A stretch of 64,000 nucleotides of DNA from an uncultured cyanobacterium (GTDB taxonomy: Bacteria; Cyanobacteriota; Cyanobacteriia; Cyanobacteriales; Nostocaceae): assembly GCA_903848645.1 (NCBI GenBank), contig CAINGU010000041.1:62001-126000 (forward strand). Reading direction: 5' to 3'. A model generated the notes under the pieces. The model had not been told where the DNA came from, searched no databases, and saw only the letters and a program-made list of their open reading frames with translations. Below are positions 17,417 to 25,190 of the stretch, piece after piece (the first letter of the stretch is position 1; each line of letters starts with the position of its first letter). The position numbers and the translations under genes are program-made.

Positions 17417-19567
17417 CTAAGGAATTACAAAATCTAAATGATCTCCGGGTTTACTTCGCAAATCTGCCAAAGAACCTTGTGATTTCAACTTACCTTGATC
17501 TATCAAAACAATCCAGTCAGCACGATTAATTACTTGAGGACGGTGAGTAATTAAAATTGTTGTTTTCCCTTGACGATGTTTAAATAATTGGTCTAAAACT
17601 TGGGCTTCACTAACTGGATCAAGTCCCCCAGTAGATTCATCTAAAATCAGAATTGGTGGATCTGTCACAATGGCTCTAGCTATTGCTAATCTTTGCCTTT
17701 GTCCACCAGAAATATTAGCACCAAATTCACCTAAAATAGTTTGATATTTTTCAGGAAGTTTACTGATAAATTCATCAGCACCAGCAATTTGACAAGCTTG
17801 AACAATCTGCTCAAAGGTAATATAAGGTGATCCTAATTGGAAGTTTTCTATAATAGAACGATTCCAAAAATGAGCATCTTGGGGAACAAGTATAACCTGT
17901 TGACGCAGCGATTCTAAGGAAAGGTCTTGGAGGTTATAAAGCCCAATCCGTATATTACCAGATTGGAGTTGATATAAACCAGAAATCAATTTAGCTAAGG
18001 TGCTTTTACCACAGCCAGATTTACCAATTAGAGCAATATTTTTACCTCCAGGAATGGTTAAAGAAAAATCTTCTAATAAGTCAATTCTCCCAGGATAATG
18101 AAAGTTAACATTGGTGCAAATAATATCAGCATTACTGGAGATTTGAGCAAAGGGTTTTCTACTATTATCTTCCTCTTCTGGAGTGGCATCAATAACTTCT
18201 GTGAGTCTTCGGGTAGCAGTTTTCGCACGAGTAAATTCATCAACAAAATGAATAACTGTACTAATTAAACCTAGAAAATTACTATTCATTGAATTAAAAG
18301 CTAGTAGTTGTCCAATACTCAAGTTTTCAGAGGGGTTAATTACTAAATAACCACCAAACCAGAGTAAAGTTACACTACCAATACCAGAAACAAAGCCAGA
18401 AAATGTATTATTAATAATCGCAATTTGCATGGTGCGAAATGTCAGTCCAGCTAGACGATTAAAGCGACTTTCTAATTCATCCCAAAATTGTCTACCTGAT
18501 GCAGTTGTTTTGAGAGTTAATGCCCCTTTAAAGGTTTCGACTAAAACCCCTTGTGTTTCGGCTTCTGTGACTAAAAGCTCATTGGTTTTTTGCTGTAATG
18601 TGGGCTGAAAAACAAAGGTAGATATGGTCATTACCACAGCAATTACTAAAGCCGCTGAGGTAAGTTTCCAACTATAAAAAAACATTAAAAATAAGGAAAT
18701 TATCGCAATAAAAAATTGACTTGGCAACCCAACAATAACTTGAGCAACTAATTGATTAATTTGGTCAATATCTCGCAGCCGACTGACAACTTCACCACTG
18801 CGACGAGTTTCATAATAAGTTAATGGTAAACGCAGAATTTGCCGCCCAAATTCCAGGACTAAACCTAATTGCAGTCGTTGGGCAAAATGAGCAATTAAGT
18901 TAGACTGGACAAAGGAGAGGCTACTAGAAATAATATTCATAACTACTACAGAAATTACTACAGTAGTCAATAATTTTGTATCACCTCTCACTAATACATC
19001 ATCGGTGAGAATTTGCAGCAAAAAAGGAGAAGCTAAAGACAGCAAACCCAATACCAAATTGAGCGGTAAAGCTTGGAATAAAATGCCGCGATAAATCCAA
19101 ATACGTTTAAAAAAACGCCAAAAACCCCCTTCCTTATCTTGCTTTTGAGAAAAAAAGCGAATAGGATCTGGTTCTACTAATAATAATAACCAATCTGTCC
19201 AAGCTGCTTCTAAATCTTGTTTAGAAAGATAACGAATACCTATTGCTGGATCTGCAATCAGAAATTTTTTACCTTTTTTACCATATAAAACAACCCAATG
19301 ATTGCCTTTCCAATGAATGATTGCTGGTAAAGGTGCTTCATTAATTTTATCTAATATTTCTGGCGAAGTTTTCACGGGATTTGCTTTAAAACCCAGGATT
19401 TCTGCGCCTCGTTTTAAACCTAATAAAGTAGTTCCAAATTGCCCCGTTCCTACAGCTTCTCGAATCCTGCTAATGGTAAAAGTTTGACCATAATGTTTGG
19501 CAATTGTAGCCAAGCAAGCTGCCCCACAATCTTCTTCGCTATGTTGTTGAACTAACTGGTATTTCAT
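17417..19567 (-). CDS. Peptidase C39-containing ABC transporter (PCAT) for double-glycine peptides
   Basis: This 716-aa transporter cleaves leaders after Gly-Gly and exports the core. The C39 peptidase (residues 1-130) has catalytic Cys in EEDCGAACLATIAKHYG, His in HWVVLYG and Asp in IADPAIG. A six-helix membrane domain spans about 160-440. The ATPase domain carries IGKSGCGKST, ISGGQRQRLAIARA, ILILDEST and the H-loop THRP. It sits directly downstream of three small genes whose products end their leaders in GG, so the substrate assignment is strong. A stem-loop at 19773-19824 lies between the nearest precursor and this gene. Confidence 0.95.
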   Translation of the reverse strand: MKYQLVQQHSEEDCGAACLATIAKHYGQTFTISRIREAVGTGQFGTTLLGLKRGAEILGFKANPVKTSPEILDKINEAPLPAIIHWKGNHWVVLYGKKGKKFLIADPAIGIRYLSKQDLEAAWTDWLLLLVEPDPIRFFSQKQDKEGGFWRFFKRIWIYRGILFQALPLNLVLGLLSLASPFLLQILTDDVLVRGDTKLLTTVVISVVVMNIISSSLSFVQSNLIAHFAQRLQLGLVLEFGRQILRLPLTYYETRRSGEVVSRLRDIDQINQLVAQVIVGLPSQFFIAIISLFLMFFYSWKLTSAALVIAVVMTISTFVFQPTLQQKTNELLVTEAETQGVLVETFKGALTLKTTASGRQFWDELESRFNRLAGLTFRTMQIAIINNTFSGFVSGIGSVTLLWFGGYLVINPSENLSIGQLLAFNSMNSNFLGLISTVIHFVDEFTRAKTATRRLTEVIDATPEEEDNSRKPFAQISSNADIICTNVNFHYPGRIDLLEDFSLTIPGGKNIALIGKSGCGKSTLAKLISGLYQLQSGNIRIGLYNLQDLSLESLRQQVILVPQDAHFWNRSIIENFQLGSPYITFEQIVQACQIAGADEFISKLPEKYQTILGEFGANISGGQRQRLAIARAIVTDPPILILDESTGGLDPVSEAQVLDQLFKHRQGKTTILITHRPQVINRADWIVLIDQGKLKSQGSLADLRSKPGDHLDFVIP

Positions 19568-19923
19568 GGATAAAGCACCCTGAAGAATAAGAAGTAGGTT
19601 ATCTGGGACTAGCCTCTTTTGGATTTACAATGGAAAGATATAAATAATATATAGGTTTTGTGAAAAGTATTCAGATAACTAGATGGGGAATTTGATGTTT
19701 TAAGAAGGTCTTACTTGTCTAAAGTATCAATGTAGAAAATGAGTATTAGAAAAATATTCAATTAATAAAAGTAGTCAGCAGTCAGCAGGAGAGCAATAAA
19801 TCTCTAGCTGATAGCTGACTGACTTTAGCAATTAGTCAAATTTCAGATAAGGTTTTAGAGTCTAACTCTAATTTATTGTTTTTAACAAAGAACTAGAGAA
19901 GCTCTAAAACTCATCTTCAACTA
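19568..19923. other. Intergenic region between transporter and precursor C
   Basis: No gene is seen in this 356-bp gap. It contains a GTCAGC/GCTGAC stem-loop. The conserved upstream element of the precursor genes is not present here, so the transporter may be read from a different promoter or by readthrough. Confidence 0.5.
19773..19824 (-). terminator. Stem-loop downstream of precursor C, possible attenuator
   Basis: AGTCAGCAGTCAGC at 19773-19786 can pair with GCTGATAGCTGACTGACT at 19807-19824. In the coding direction (minus) the stem is followed by a TACTTTTATT tract. It could partly terminate transcripts of the short peptide gene before the transporter. The arms also resemble the GTCAGT repeats scattered in the window, so it may be only a repeat. 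Confidence 0.4.
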
Positions 19924-20100
19924 CTAACCTAATGTGACACCGATAATTTGAATACTGTTAGAAGCAGTATTGAAACTATTTGTGTTTCGGTTAAAACTTT
20001 TTATGACCTTTTTCAACTCATTGTTGGAAGCAACTGTTGTTCTACCACCAGCTACGATTTCTTGTTGCTCAACAGATACTGCGGTAAATAGATTAGACAT
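19924..20100 (-). CDS. Double-glycine secreted peptide precursor C (58 aa, not in ORF track)
   Basis: The ATG at 20100 on the minus strand opens a 58-codon gene that falls under the length cut of the supplied track. The leader is MSNLFTAVSVEQQEIVAGG, ending in a Gly-Gly site. The 39-residue core is rich in Asn, Ser and Thr and has no Cys. AGGAG lies 9 nt before the ATG. It is the precursor nearest the C39 transporter gene. Leaders of this VEQQE...GG type belong to cyanobacterial bacteriocin-like families (NCBI uses names such as CTB family bacteriocin; that name is from memory). Confidence 0.88.
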   Translation of the reverse strand: MSNLFTAVSVEQQEIVAGGRTTVASNNELKKVIKSFNRNTNSFNTASNSIQIIGVTLG

Positions 20101-20250
20101 GACTGAATTCTCCTTGATTTGTATTAAGCTTGGAGTTGTTTACTGCTCGTTTGCCGTTTAACCCCTCGCTTGTTAATAGAATATCGAGAAGTCACTAGAT
20201 AATTCATTCTCATTTTCTGCAAACTTAATTACCAAATTTAGAACTAGCTA

Positions 20251-20285
20251 TTTCCGAAAAATACACGCCAAGTCGGCTAAATTAA
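20251..20285 (-). promoter_or_regulatory. Conserved upstream element of precursor C
   Basis: In the coding direction this reads TTAGCCGACTTGGCGTGTATTTTTCGG, about 165 nt upstream of the ATG at 20100. The same sequence occurs at 20944-20978 and 21447-21480 upstream of the other two precursors. A second conserved block (GTAATTAAGTTTGCAGAAAATGAGAATGAATTATCTA) lies about 20-70 nt nearer the gene. This is likely an operator/promoter. Confidence 0.7.
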
Positions 20286-20392
20286 TTTGACAATATTTAA
20301 AGTATTAGCTAAATTCATTCCTAATAATGTCAGATAGTTAAAGAGAATAAAATAAGTTTCTATTTAATGTAAAATCTTTAACACGCCTGGGA

Positions 20393-20495
20393 ATTTATTC
20401 CCAGTCTCATAGCAAAAGTCATCTGAAGATGACTAACAATTCCCAGTTTACTTTAGTAAACTTTACTTATTATCACTGAAATTCATTTCTGGGCG
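20393..20495. repeat. MITE-like palindromic repeat, copy 2
   Basis: It begins CGCCTGGGAATTTATTCCCAGTCTCATAGCAAAAGTCATCTGAAGATGAC and ends GAAATTCATTTCTGGGCG. It aligns with the copy at 9767-9883, including the terminal inverted repeat and an internal GTCATCT/AGATGAC hairpin. It lies between precursor genes B and C. Confidence 0.75.
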
Positions 20496-20550
20496 AGTAA
20501 GCAGCACTAAAGCAAAGACTTTAAGCAGATTAATTTAAGATAATCTTTGC

Positions 20551-20772
20551 TCAATAAAATCTGCCGCGATGGTGCTTTCTCCTAGAAGCAGATGGGTAAA
20601 TAAAGAAATTAAAAATCATATTTATGACCGTTATATTATTTTGGATCGCAATAATATTATTTTTTCCTTGAGCGTTAATATTATTAAGATCGCCAATATT
20701 CACATCTGCCACACCACCAATTATGGTTTCTTGCTGCTCAATAGGTACTGTGGTAAACAATAGATTAGACAT
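20551..20772 (-). CDS. Double-glycine secreted peptide precursor B
   Basis: This 73-aa precursor has the leader MSNLLFTTVPIEQQETIIGG followed by a 53-residue core with no Cys. The core is Asn/Ile-rich (GDLNNINAQGKNNIIAIQNN), then hydrophobic (INMIFNFFIY), and ends in a basic tail (RRKHHRGRFY). An AGAGGAA ribosome site lies 8 nt before the ATG. The leader matches the other two precursors, so it should be cleaved by the C39 transporter. The amphipathic, basic C-terminus suits a membrane-active peptide, but activity is not shown. Confidence 0.88.
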   Translation of the reverse strand: MSNLLFTTVPIEQQETIIGGVADVNIGDLNNINAQGKNNIIAIQNNITVINMIFNFFIYPSASRRKHHRGRFY

Positions 20773-20943
20773 GATCTAAATTCCTCTGATTTTGAGTTAT
20801 TAATTACAGTATATTGATTTTATACTTTTCAATCTGGCTTCGGTTAATACCCTATACCTTTATTATTAGCTGTGTCATGACTAATTTACGCCAACTTAAT
20901 TACCAGGTTGGGAAAGATGTATTTCCCAATTATGTCAGCTATA

Positions 20944-20978
20944 TTTCCTAAAAATACACGCCAATATGGCTAATATTT
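20944..20978 (-). promoter_or_regulatory. Conserved upstream element of precursor B
   Basis: In the coding direction it reads ATTAGCCATATTGGCGTGTATTTTTAGGAAATA, about 185 nt upstream of the ATG. The core TTGGCGTGTATTTTT is identical to the other two copies. The second block here (GGTAATTAAGTTGGCGTAAATTAG) repeats the TTGGCGT half-site, suggesting two binding sites for one regulator. Confidence 0.7.
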
Positions 20979-21127
20979 GTGAATAGATTAAGAATTTTAT
21001 GTTATCTTTATAAAGTTGAAAATACAAAAATCTGTAGATAATGCTAGTTACCTACAGATTTATATCTATTAGAGGATTATTGAAAAAGCAAATTAACCTA
21101 TCTAATTAATAGTTCGGATTGGATAGG

Positions 21128-21295
21128 TTAATTTATGGGATATAGCTTGTCAACAACAGTAAAAATGTCGCCCAAAATTTTAACCGTGAGCTTATTCTTG
21201 AGACTTCTTATTTGTGGTTGAGAAAAATCATTAAATCCACCAACTACGGTTTCTTGTTGCTCAACAGGTACATCATTAAACAATGTATGTGACAT
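21128..21295 (-). CDS. Double-glycine secreted peptide precursor A
   Basis: The track start at 21319 adds eight residues. The ATG at 21295 has AAGGAG 9 nt upstream and gives a leader aligned with the others, MSHTLFNDVPVEQQETVVGG, so I use it (55 aa). The 35-residue core (FNDFSQPQIRSLKNKL...) has no Cys and a basic-amphipathic stretch (KNKLTVKILGDIFTVVDKL). It is the most upstream of the three precursors, each with its own upstream element, followed on the same strand by the transporter operon. Confidence 0.87.
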   Translation of the reverse strand: MSHTLFNDVPVEQQETVVGGFNDFSQPQIRSLKNKLTVKILGDIFTVVDKLYPIN

Positions 21296-21446
21296 AGTAC
21301 AAATCTCCTTGATTTTCAATTAGTGCAAAGGTTGATTACGGCTTTTTAGCTGATCAAATCTTCACTTGCTTAAAATGGTATCTAGAAATAAATAGATAAA
21401 TCATTATTACTTTCTGCAACTTTCATTACTAGATTGAGAAATAGAT

Positions 21447-21480
21447 ATTGCCCAAAAATACACGCCAATTTAGCTAAATC
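21447..21480 (-). promoter_or_regulatory. Conserved upstream element of precursor A
   Basis: In the coding direction it reads ATTTAGCTAAATTGGCGTGTATTTTTGGGCAAT, about 166 nt before the ATG at 21295. It is followed by GTAATGAAAGTTGCAGAAAGTAATAATGATTTATCTA, which matches the second block upstream of precursor C. Confidence 0.7.
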
Positions 21481-21519
21481 ATTTTCACAAAATAGAAAAT
21501 TTCTGCTACTCTTTTTCAT

Positions 21520-21620
21520 AATTCCCAGAAGCCAATAGCCAAAGTTGTCTCTAGACAACCGAGAAAAGCCTTTACTCCGTCTTGACGGACTTCGACTATA
21601 AGACTAGGAATTTATTCCCA
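21520..21620. repeat. MITE-like palindromic repeat, copy 3 (inverted)
   Basis: The reverse complement (GGGAATAAATTCCTAGTCTTATAGTCGAAGTCCGTCAAGACGG...) aligns along its length with copy 1 at 9767-9883. It includes GTCCGTC/GACGGA and GTTGTC/GACAAC hairpins. It lies upstream of the peptide gene array. Confidence 0.7.
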
Positions 21621-21782
21621 AAGCAGCTATACTATATATGATTATGTAATTCAAAAATAGTTTGTAAACTTTTAATTATGCTTAACAAGCATTAAATTTC
21701 CTAGTTGCTACTGGAGGGCTTTGAAACTTCCCATTATTCCTAGTAAACTAGAAAAGATATGCTACGGTGCAATACCTATACT

Positions 21783-22715
21783 ATGTCTTTAAAAATAGAT
21801 TCTGGATTATTTACGTATGATTTCATAGATCATCACGCAATTTTATGTGTGCCAGTTGATGCGGAAATTAAAGAAATCCGTAAACGTTACTTACAAATTG
21901 CTCGGATATTGCACCCAGATAGTTCTCATGCGGTGGGTAACTTGGAAAAACAGATAGCTAACGAATTGTTATCAAAGCTAGTGAACCCGGCTTATGAGAA
22001 ATTGTCTATAGAACGCAATCGTGGAGAATATCTGTTAATTCTGTCGCAAATGGGCAAACGGTTAGCACAAGAAGCAGCATCAATCTCACTCAGAACGGAA
22101 TTAGCCCAGGAATTGGTAGCTGCACCCAATATTACTATGTCCTACAAGGATGCGATCGCTAAAATTGCCACTACTCAATTTAATGATTTACAACAAGTAT
22201 ACACAATCGTCGCTCAAGTCAGTGAGTTAAATCTAGTTTACCTGATGCGAGTGGCAGGACAGTCAATAACGAGAACTCCCGCTACTCAGCCGCATAATCC
22301 TCTCAAACAATTACCAGTTATCCCAACTTCAGCACCCAAAGAAGAATCAGTCGTAGAACAATACCTGCGTCGCGCTCAAAGTTTGCTAGAAAAAAACCAA
22401 TTGTCCCCAGCCAAAGTAGAATTACAGGATGCCTTAAAGTTAGAACCGAAAAATAGTCATTGCCATAGCTTGATTGCAATGGTATATTTACGGCAAAATC
22501 AACTGAAAATGGCAAAAGTTCACTTTGATAACGCCCTGAAGTTAGATCCTGAAAATGGCATCGCTTTGGAATGGAAACCCAAGGTAGATAAAGCTTTAGG
22601 AATTACCAACAGTGGTTCTCAAGGTAGTTCCTCTTCTAAAACTGAAGAGAAACAACCAGATAAGTCTGGAAAAGGCGGTTTATTCGGCGGTTTTTTTGGC
22701 GGGAAGAAAAAATAA
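21783..22715 (+). CDS. J-domain and TPR protein
   Basis: Residues about 5-75 form a J-domain-like segment with the HPD tripeptide (ARILHPDSSHA). A middle helical region follows, then about two or three TPR repeats (AKVELQDALKLEPKNSHCHSLIAMVYLRQNQLKMAKVHFDNALKLDPEN). The tail is Gly/Lys-rich (GGLFGGFFGGKKK). It probably recruits DnaK to a partner. The ATG at 21783 (MSLKIDSGLF) fits homologues better than the track start at 21759. Its stop codon overlaps the hisZ start (TAATG), so the two are translationally coupled. Confidence 0.82.
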   Translation: MSLKIDSGLFTYDFIDHHAILCVPVDAEIKEIRKRYLQIARILHPDSSHAVGNLEKQIANELLSKLVNPAYEKLSIERNRGEYLLILSQMGKRLAQEAASISLRTELAQELVAAPNITMSYKDAIAKIATTQFNDLQQVYTIVAQVSELNLVYLMRVAGQSITRTPATQPHNPLKQLPVIPTSAPKEESVVEQYLRRAQSLLEKNQLSPAKVELQDALKLEPKNSHCHSLIAMVYLRQNQLKMAKVHFDNALKLDPENGIALEWKPKVDKALGITNSGSQGSSSSKTEEKQPDKSGKGGLFGGFFGGKKK

Positions 22716-23920
22716 TGGTGTATCAACCAGCAGCGGGAGCCAGGGATCTATTACCTTTAGATGTGGCGCAAAAACGCTGGATTGAAGATAGATTAGAACA
22801 AGTATTTCACCGTTGGGGATATCACAGGATTATCACCTCAACTCTAGAACGGATGGATACCCTGATGGCGGGTGAAGCAATTCAGCGTCAGATGGTAATT
22901 CAACTCCAAAATGGTCAAAATGAAGAATTGGGATTGCGTCCAGAATTGACGGCTTCTATCGCCCGGACAGTGGTGACTCGCATGACAGATGCGACCTATC
23001 CCCAGCGGCTCTATTACAATGCTAATGTGTTCCGCCGCAATTGGGAAGGTCGTCATAATCGTCAGCAAGAGTATTATCAAGCTGGGGTAGAGTTACTGGG
23101 TGCAGGGGGATTATTAGCAAATGCTGAAGTATTGCTATTAGTAGCAGATTGTTTAGCCGCATTGGATTTACAAGGATGGCGGTTAATTCTCGGTGAAGCC
23201 GGCATTACTCGCTCCCTACTCAATGCTTTTCCCCCGGAAATCAGAAATCAAGTCCGCACGGCGATCGCTCACTTAGATTATGTAACTCTTGATACCTTGC
23301 CTTTGAGCGAAGAACTACACCAACGCGCTAAAATCATGTTGGATTTGCGGGGTGATAGCAGAGAAGTTTTAGCAAAAGTCAGCAGTTTACATCTAGAACC
23401 AGACCAACACGAGGCAATAAATAACCTCAAATCCCTAGTAGAATTACTAGATGGTAAATTCCCTTTAACTCTTGATCTCAGCTTAATTCAAACCATTGAC
23501 TACTACACAGGTATTGTCTTTGAAGTAGTTAGTGATACAAATTCACAAGCACAGATATTAGGAAGAGGTGGTCGTTATGACCAATTACTAGGTTTATATC
23601 ATCCCCAGGGCGAAAATATTCCCGGTATTGGCTTTGAACTGAGTATTGATGATTTATACCAAATTCTCGCATCAAATCAGCAATTACCCCAAGATATCCC
23701 TGCCAGTAATTGGTTGGTAGTCCCAGAAACCCCCGATGCTGCGGCAGCGGCCTTTGCCTATGCTGAAAAATTACGTACTTCTACCCATTTAGTCAGAGTA
23801 GAAATAGACTTAATTAGCTCCGATACAGACACAATTCGTCAATATGCAAGCGATCGCTCCATTGCCCAAATTGCTTGGATTAAAGCCGATGGTTCACCAA
23901 CCATTGAAGCGGGATGTTAA
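22715..23920 (+). CDS. hisZ: ATP phosphoribosyltransferase regulatory subunit HisZ
   Basis: HisZ is a histidyl-tRNA synthetase paralogue that pairs with short-form HisG for the first step of histidine synthesis. The 401-aa sequence begins YQPAAGARDLLPLDVAQKRWIE and has class II synthetase-like motifs (NVFRRNWEGRHNRQQEYYQAGVE, IDYYTGIVFEV). It lacks the anticodon-binding domain expected of HisS. The start overlaps the stop of the upstream J-domain gene. A small ferredoxin gene follows after 86 bp of repeat-containing spacer. Confidence 0.93.
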   Translation: MVYQPAAGARDLLPLDVAQKRWIEDRLEQVFHRWGYHRIITSTLERMDTLMAGEAIQRQMVIQLQNGQNEELGLRPELTASIARTVVTRMTDATYPQRLYYNANVFRRNWEGRHNRQQEYYQAGVELLGAGGLLANAEVLLLVADCLAALDLQGWRLILGEAGITRSLLNAFPPEIRNQVRTAIAHLDYVTLDTLPLSEELHQRAKIMLDLRGDSREVLAKVSSLHLEPDQHEAINNLKSLVELLDGKFPLTLDLSLIQTIDYYTGIVFEVVSDTNSQAQILGRGGRYDQLLGLYHPQGENIPGIGFELSIDDLYQILASNQQLPQDIPASNWLVVPETPDAAAAAFAYAEKLRTSTHLVRVEIDLISSDTDTIRQYASDRSIAQIAWIKADGSPTIEAGC

Positions 23921-23949
23921 AAATGGGAATATTGGTAAACTTTCCCAAA

Positions 23950-23992
23950 ATCAATCCAAAATCCAAAATCTAAAATCTAAAATCCAAAAGAG
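23950..23992. repeat. AAAATCC/AAAATCT heptamer repeat
   Basis: Tandem heptamers of the AAAATCC/AAAATCT type lie between hisZ and the ferredoxin gene. The same unit precedes the cyclo-ligase gene at 48989-49026. Confidence 0.8.
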
Positions 23993-24006
23993 AGGGAATC
24001 GGAAAA

Positions 24007-24234
24007 ATGCCACATACCATTGTCACAGATATTTGTGAAGGCGTTGCTGACTGCGAAAGTGCTTGTCCTGTAGCTTGTATTCATCCAGGTCCAGGGAAAA
24101 ATAGCAAAGGCACAGATTGGTACTGGATTGACTTTGCCACCTGTATTGATTGTGGCATCTGTCTACAAGTTTGCCCAGTAGAAAATGCGATTTTAGCACA
24201 AGAAAGACCGGAATTGCAGAAAATTACAGGATAG
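24007..24234 (+). CDS. Small 2-cluster ferredoxin
   Basis: This 75-aa bacterial-type ferredoxin carries two cysteine motifs: DICEGVADCESACPVACI (first cluster, with longer spacing than the standard CxxCxxC) and CIDCGICLQVCPVE (4Fe-4S). An insert between them (HPGPGKNSKGTDWYWID) is typical of this group. It likely serves as a low-potential electron carrier; the partner is unknown. It lies downstream of hisZ and upstream of a repeat-rich spacer. Confidence 0.92.
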   Translation: MPHTIVTDICEGVADCESACPVACIHPGPGKNSKGTDWYWIDFATCIDCGICLQVCPVENAILAQERPELQKITG

Positions 24235-24235
24235 T

Positions 24236-24345
24236 CAGTAGTCAGTGGTCAGTAGTCAGTGGTCAGCAGGAAAGGAAAAACAACTGACAACAAACAACTG
24301 ACAACTGACAACGAACAGCAAACAACGAACAACTGACAACGAACA
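24236..24345. repeat. GTCAGT / ACTGAC repeat tract
   Basis: Several GTCAGTGGTCAGTA units are followed by several complementary CAACTGACAAC units, so the whole stretch could fold back on itself. It fills the gap between the ferredoxin and the ABC ATPase gene. Shorter runs of the same motif occur at 2815-2832, 37998-38025 and 60745-60780. Confidence 0.75.
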
Positions 24346-24346
24346 A

Positions 24347-25075
24347 ATGACTAATAACTATTTATTAGAAGTAGAAAATGTCCACGCTGGATATATTAAA
24401 GATGTAGATATTTTGCAAGGTGTTAACTTTCACGTTGCCCCAGGGGAATTAGTTACAGTAATTGGGCCAAATGGTGCGGGTAAATCCACTTTAGTAAAAA
24501 CTATTTTTGGACTTTTGACACCCCATACTGGCACTATTACTTTTAAAGATAAAAATTTGGTGGGTTTAAAATCTAATCAAATTGTGGAAAAGGGTATGTC
24601 CTATGTTCCCCAAATTGCCAATGTTTTTCCGTCTTTAACTATAGATGAAAACTTAGAAATGGGGGCTTTTGTGCGGAATATTCCCCTGAAACCCCTCAAA
24701 GATAAAATATACACTATGTTTCCCAGATTGAGCGATCGCCGTCGTCAACGCGCGGGGACTCTTTCCGGTGGAGAAAGACAAATGTTAGCCATGGGGAAAG
24801 CATTAATGTTAGAACCCAGTTTACTGCTTTTAGATGAACCTTCAGCCGCATTATCTCCCATTTTGGTAACTCAAGTATTTGAGCAAATTAAACAAATTAA
24901 ACAATCAGGGACTGCGATAGTTTTAGTCGAACAAAATGCCCGGAAAGCCTTAGAGATGGCAGATCGTGGTTATGTGTTAGAATCAGGAAAAGATGCGATT
25001 TCTGGACCCGGTAGAGAATTATTAAATGATCCGAAAGTGGGAGAATTATATTTAGGTGCGGGGAAAGGACATTGA
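24347..25075 (+). CDS. LivF-type ABC transporter ATP-binding protein
   Basis: This 242-aa ATPase belongs to the branched-chain/neutral amino acid (HAAT) class. It has Walker A GPNGAGKST, signature TLSGGERQMLAMGKAL, Walker B LLLLDEPSAAL and H-loop region VEQNARKAL. In Anabaena the equivalent subunit (NatE) energises neutral amino acid uptake together with NatA, NatC and NatD. None of those is adjacent here, so the NatE assignment is plausible but not certain. A hairpin follows the stop codon. Confidence 0.88.
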   Translation: MTNNYLLEVENVHAGYIKDVDILQGVNFHVAPGELVTVIGPNGAGKSTLVKTIFGLLTPHTGTITFKDKNLVGLKSNQIVEKGMSYVPQIANVFPSLTIDENLEMGAFVRNIPLKPLKDKIYTMFPRLSDRRRQRAGTLSGGERQMLAMGKALMLEPSLLLLDEPSAALSPILVTQVFEQIKQIKQSGTAIVLVEQNARKALEMADRGYVLESGKDAISGPGRELLNDPKVGELYLGAGKGH

Positions 25076-25090
25076 TTAACAAGAATAATC

Positions 25091-25123
25091 AGATACCCGA
25101 CTTATTTAATAAGTCGGATATCT
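25091..25123 (+). terminator. Hairpin after the LivF-type gene
   Basis: AGATACCCGACTTATT pairs with AATAAGTCGGATATCT. The same AGATACCCGA/TCGGGTATCT stem is found after the moeB gene at 53477-53507, indicating a recurrent cyanobacterial terminator-like repeat. Confidence 0.7.
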
Positions 25124-25190
25124 AACTTCAAAAAGTTTGATCAAATGGTATTATTTCTGAGATATATAATTTAATGAATAATATGGATTT

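Noticed and set aside
19970-20161. Plus-strand 63-aa ORF in the track
   Set aside because: It is the shadow of the minus-strand precursor C gene at 19924-20100, which has a start, a ribosome site and a conserved leader.
20569-20763. Plus-strand 64-aa ORF
   Set aside because: It lies opposite precursor B and has no conserved features.
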